From: Enterenecus faecium
Lineage (GTDB): Bacteria > Bacillota > Clostridia > Oscillospirales > Oscillospiraceae
Direction: 5' to 3'
Assembly: GCA_018713215.1 (NCBI GenBank)
Contig: DVFO01000097.1
Location: 1 to 21,510 of the forward strand
Length of the DNA stretch: 21,510 nt
A program made the position numbers and the translations under genes. Below the pieces are notes generated by a model. The model was not told where the DNA came from and did not search any database. It was given only the letters and a program-made list of their open reading frames with translations. Every line of letters begins with the position of its first letter. Positions within the stretch are counted from its first letter, which is position 1. Shown here one piece after another: positions 19,372 through 21,510 of the stretch.

Positions 19372-19932
19372 ATGCCAAAGCAGCGCCATCACTGGGTGGG
19401 CATGCGCATGGTAAAGACCGTCATTGCCGTGTTTATCTGCGGGATCTTCGGCTATGTGCGGGGCGAGCCCGCCTTTTATTCCATGATCGCCGCGGTCATC
19501 TGCATGCAGAACTCCACCGACAAGACCATCACCTCCTCGGTGAACCGGGCCATCGGCACCCTGGTGGGCGGCCTGTACGGTATCATCATCCTCTACGGCC
19601 TGGAATTCTTCCACGCCGAGCATCTGGACTTGCTGCGCTATACCCTGGTGTCTCTCACCATCATCCCTCTTATTCGCACCGCTCTGGTGCTCAAGCGGCC
19701 CTCCAGCGCCTCTCTGTCCTGCGTGGTGTTCCTGTGCGTCACCGTCAACCACAACACGGACAGTTCCCCCGCCCTCTTCGCCCTCCAGCGTATGGTGGAC
19801 ACCCTGGCGGGCGTGGCGGTGACCTGTGTCATCGACCTGCTGCTGCCCTACCACCCCAAGCCGGAAGAGGTTGCCGCCCCTGCCGAGCCCCCTGCCACCA
19901 CCGACACCACACCCAAGGAGCCCAAATCATGA
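19372..19932 (+). CDS. Aromatic acid exporter (FUSC/ArAE_1) family membrane protein
   Basis: This 186-residue protein has about four to five hydrophobic segments. TVIAVFICGIFGYVRGEPAF, YSMIAAVICMQNSTDKTITSS and NRAIGTLVGGLYGIIILYGL are typical of the N-terminal membrane module of the aromatic acid exporter family (DUF939, YgaE-like). It lacks the long cytoplasmic C-terminal domain of the larger members and ends in a Pro/Thr-rich tail (about 160-186). The substrate is unknown. GGAGGG lies 7-8 bases before the ATG. Its stop codon overlaps the sfsA start (ATGA), so the two are translationally coupled. Confidence 0.82.
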   Translation: MPKQRHHWVGMRMVKTVIAVFICGIFGYVRGEPAFYSMIAAVICMQNSTDKTITSSVNRAIGTLVGGLYGIIILYGLEFFHAEHLDLLRYTLVSLTIIPLIRTALVLKRPSSASLSCVVFLCVTVNHNTDSSPALFALQRMVDTLAGVAVTCVIDLLLPYHPKPEEVAAPAEPPATTDTTPKEPKS

Positions 19933-20609
19933 CATATACTCAGGTCCTTCCCGCCCGTTTTCTCTCCCGCCCCAACCGCTTTGTGGCCCAGGTGGAGGTG
20001 GACGGACGCACGGAAACCGTCCATGTAAAAAACACCGGGCGGTGCCGGGAACTGCTCATTCCAGGCCGCACCGTCTACCTCACCCCAGGCAATAACCCCA
20101 AGCGCAAGACCCCCTATGACCTCATCGCCGTGGACAAGGACGGCCTGCTGGTGAACATGGACGCCCAGGCCCCCAACCAGGTCTTTGCCGAGTGGGCCAA
20201 GGCGGGACACTTCGTCCCCGGCCTCACCCTGCTGCGCCCGGAGACCACCTGGGGCAACTCCCGCTTCGACTTCTACTGGGAGGCGGGGGACCGCCGGGGC
20301 TTTGTGGAGGTAAAGGGGTGCACCCTGGAGGAGGACGGCCACTGCCGCTTCCCCGACGCCCCTACCACCCGAGGCGTGCGCCACCTGCAAGAGTTGGAGG
20401 CCAGCCTGCAAGAGGGCTATGAGGCCGCCGTGTGCTTTGTCATCCAAATGGCGGGCATGAAAGATTTCGCCCCCAACGACGCCACCCACCCGGAGTTTGG
20501 CGCCGCCCTGCGTCAGGCCGCCAAGGCGGGGTTGCAGGTGCTGGCTCTGGAGTGCACCGTCACCCCGGACACCCTGACCATGGGGGAACCGGTGGCGGTT
20601 AAGCTGTGA
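19929..20609 (+). CDS. sfsA: SfsA family protein
   Basis: SfsA (sugar fermentation stimulation protein A) is a widespread conserved protein; it has an N-terminal OB-like domain and a C-terminal PD-(D/E)xK nuclease-like fold. The name comes from maltose phenotypes in E. coli; its real role is not settled. The 226 residues show VHVKNTGRCRELLIPG (31-46, family hallmark), TWGNSRFDFYW (107-117) with Asp114, and FVEVKGCTL (125-133) with Glu127 and Lys129, the likely metal-site residues. Length is normal. The ATG at 19929 overlaps the upstream stop codon by 4 bases. Confidence 0.95.
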   Translation: MTYTQVLPARFLSRPNRFVAQVEVDGRTETVHVKNTGRCRELLIPGRTVYLTPGNNPKRKTPYDLIAVDKDGLLVNMDAQAPNQVFAEWAKAGHFVPGLTLLRPETTWGNSRFDFYWEAGDRRGFVEVKGCTLEEDGHCRFPDAPTTRGVRHLQELEASLQEGYEAAVCFVIQMAGMKDFAPNDATHPEFGAALRQAAKAGLQVLALECTVTPDTLTMGEPVAVKL

Positions 20610-20642
20610 GAGATTTCGCCGCCTGCGGCCTGGAAAAATTCG

Positions 20643-20671
20643 TTGCTTTTTCCCGGCTGTGACGGTATAAT
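20643..20671 (+). promoter_or_regulatory. Probable promoter of glnS
   Basis: TTGCTT (20643-20648, 3 of 6), 17 bp and a perfect TATAAT (20666-20671), 35 bases before the glnS ATG. No T-box elements are visible in the short leader. Confidence 0.55.
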
Positions 20672-20706
20672 AAATAGGTTATTAACGAATGAAGGAGCGT
20701 GTCCCT

Positions 20707-21510
<804 letters not shown>

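Noticed and set aside
20610..20706. T-box leader in front of glnS
   Set aside because: The leader after the predicted promoter is only about 30 bases, too short for a T-box, and the T-box core sequence is absent.

Overview
The window looks like the chromosome of a GC-rich, endospore-forming gut Firmicute, most likely an Oscillospiraceae relative of Flavonifractor, Pseudoflavonifractor or Intestinimonas. The reasons are the sporulation genes (spo0A, spoIVB, dpaA, dpaB), the GC-rich codon use, the low-GC-Gram-positive style promoters and ribosome binding sites, and the genes luxS, glnS, coaX and an ECF-type pantothenate transporter. The species assignment is inference; no 16S gene is present.

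Layout. 1-324 is the end of rplT with its terminator. 503-1411 encodes a WYL-domain regulator. 1400-1627 is a hairpin-rich, MITE-like repeat that fills the gap to a convergent corA-type magnesium transporter gene (1626-2555, minus), whose long leader (2556-2800) can fold into competing structures. dpaA-dpaB (dipicolinate synthase, minus) follow. Divergent from them is a probable pncB-mtnN-luxS operon (NAD salvage and recycling of S-adenosylhomocysteine). A second structured repeat (7052-7305) lies between luxS and convergent coaBC. Divergent from coaBC are panT-coaX, so pantothenate uptake, type III pantothenate kinase and the CoaBC steps sit together. spo0A (minus) has a sigma-A type promoter and an inverted pair of 0A-box-like sites.

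Between spo0A (10244-11005) and spoIVB (16813-17859), which are direct neighbours in most spore formers, about 5.8 kb of accessory genes intervene. These are an autoregulated MerR-family membrane regulator, a two-gene unit with a membrane-anchored protein carrying 14 five-residue GYD-type repeats, and a set of small membrane proteins. The block also holds a distinctly AT-rich Abi_2/AbiF-family HEPN gene preceded by its own strong promoter and a short two-hairpin RNA gene, and a DUF2975 protein with a YozG-like HTH regulator. The promoter, small RNA, terminator and HEPN toxin order resembles an RNA-antitoxin (type III-like) system and is the most interesting locus here.

The right end is housekeeping or conserved-hypothetical: a DUF6512 membrane protein, a DUF1643 protein, an aromatic-acid exporter family protein overlapping sfsA, and the 5' part of glnS, which runs off the window. 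No tRNA, rRNA, CRISPR array or complete insertion sequence was seen.
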